Both the position numbers and the translations under genes were made by a program. The notes under the pieces were generated by a model. That model was not told the DNA's origin. It saw only the letters and a list, made by a program, of their open reading frames with translations, and did not search any database. This document shows positions 6,085-6,094 of a stretch of 6,094 nt of DNA, piece by piece; the stretch's first letter is position 1, and every line of letters begins with the position of its first letter. Source of the DNA: an uncultured Campylobacter sp. (GTDB lineage Bacteria; Campylobacterota; Campylobacteria; Campylobacterales; Campylobacteraceae); the NCBI RefSeq assembly GCF_938045775.1, contig NZ_CALIBH010000139.1, positions 1-6,094 on the forward strand, given 5' to 3'.

Positions 6085-6094
6085 CTATACAACA

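Overview
The window looks like chromosomal DNA of a Campylobacter-type epsilonproteobacterium. The intergenic DNA is saturated with AAATTT/TAAAATTT words, promoters are TATAAT-like (one with a T-run plus G just upstream), ribosome sites are AAGGA-like, and the proteins are Lys/Asn/Phe-rich. Base composition is higher than in C. jejuni, which would fit the oral, higher-GC species (C. gracilis, C. showae, C. rectus). The genus-level reading is inference from style; no marker gene is present.

Layout. Positions 1-751 are non-coding apart from a possible 3' tail of an upstream gene (3-38). They hold AATTT-rich repeats, a long inverted repeat (234-310) and, at the end, the promoter of the first operon. 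Positions 752-2732 encode a CirA/FepA-type TonB-dependent outer-membrane receptor. Its reading frame is broken at a run of nine G (807-815) inside the signal-peptide region. Eight (or eleven) G would restore one 659-residue receptor, so as written the gene is in the OFF register of what looks like a slipped-strand phase-variation switch. Positions 2765-3898 encode a four-helix PepSY-type inner-membrane protein with conserved His residues, probably co-transcribed with the receptor. Positions 3899-4305 are a non-coding gap with small hairpins. Positions 4306-4824 (minus) encode a small lipoprotein of unknown function with a very clear promoter and ribosome site. Positions 5129-5872 encode an unrecognised multi-spanning membrane protein. 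From 5873 to the end is non-coding DNA with a strikingly regular row of AATT cores about every 14-15 bases and two good stem-loops.

How the genes fit together. The receptor would bring a ferric-siderophore-like ligand across the outer membrane using TonB energy. The PepSY protein resembles the FoxB/PiuB group, thought to reduce ferric siderophores at the inner membrane, so the pair reads as an iron-uptake module whose surface part can be switched on and off. The lipoprotein and the last membrane protein are divergently transcribed and show no visible link to iron.

The most interesting item is the poly-G switch in the receptor. Next are the periodic AATT tract at the right end and the long inverted repeat at the left end.
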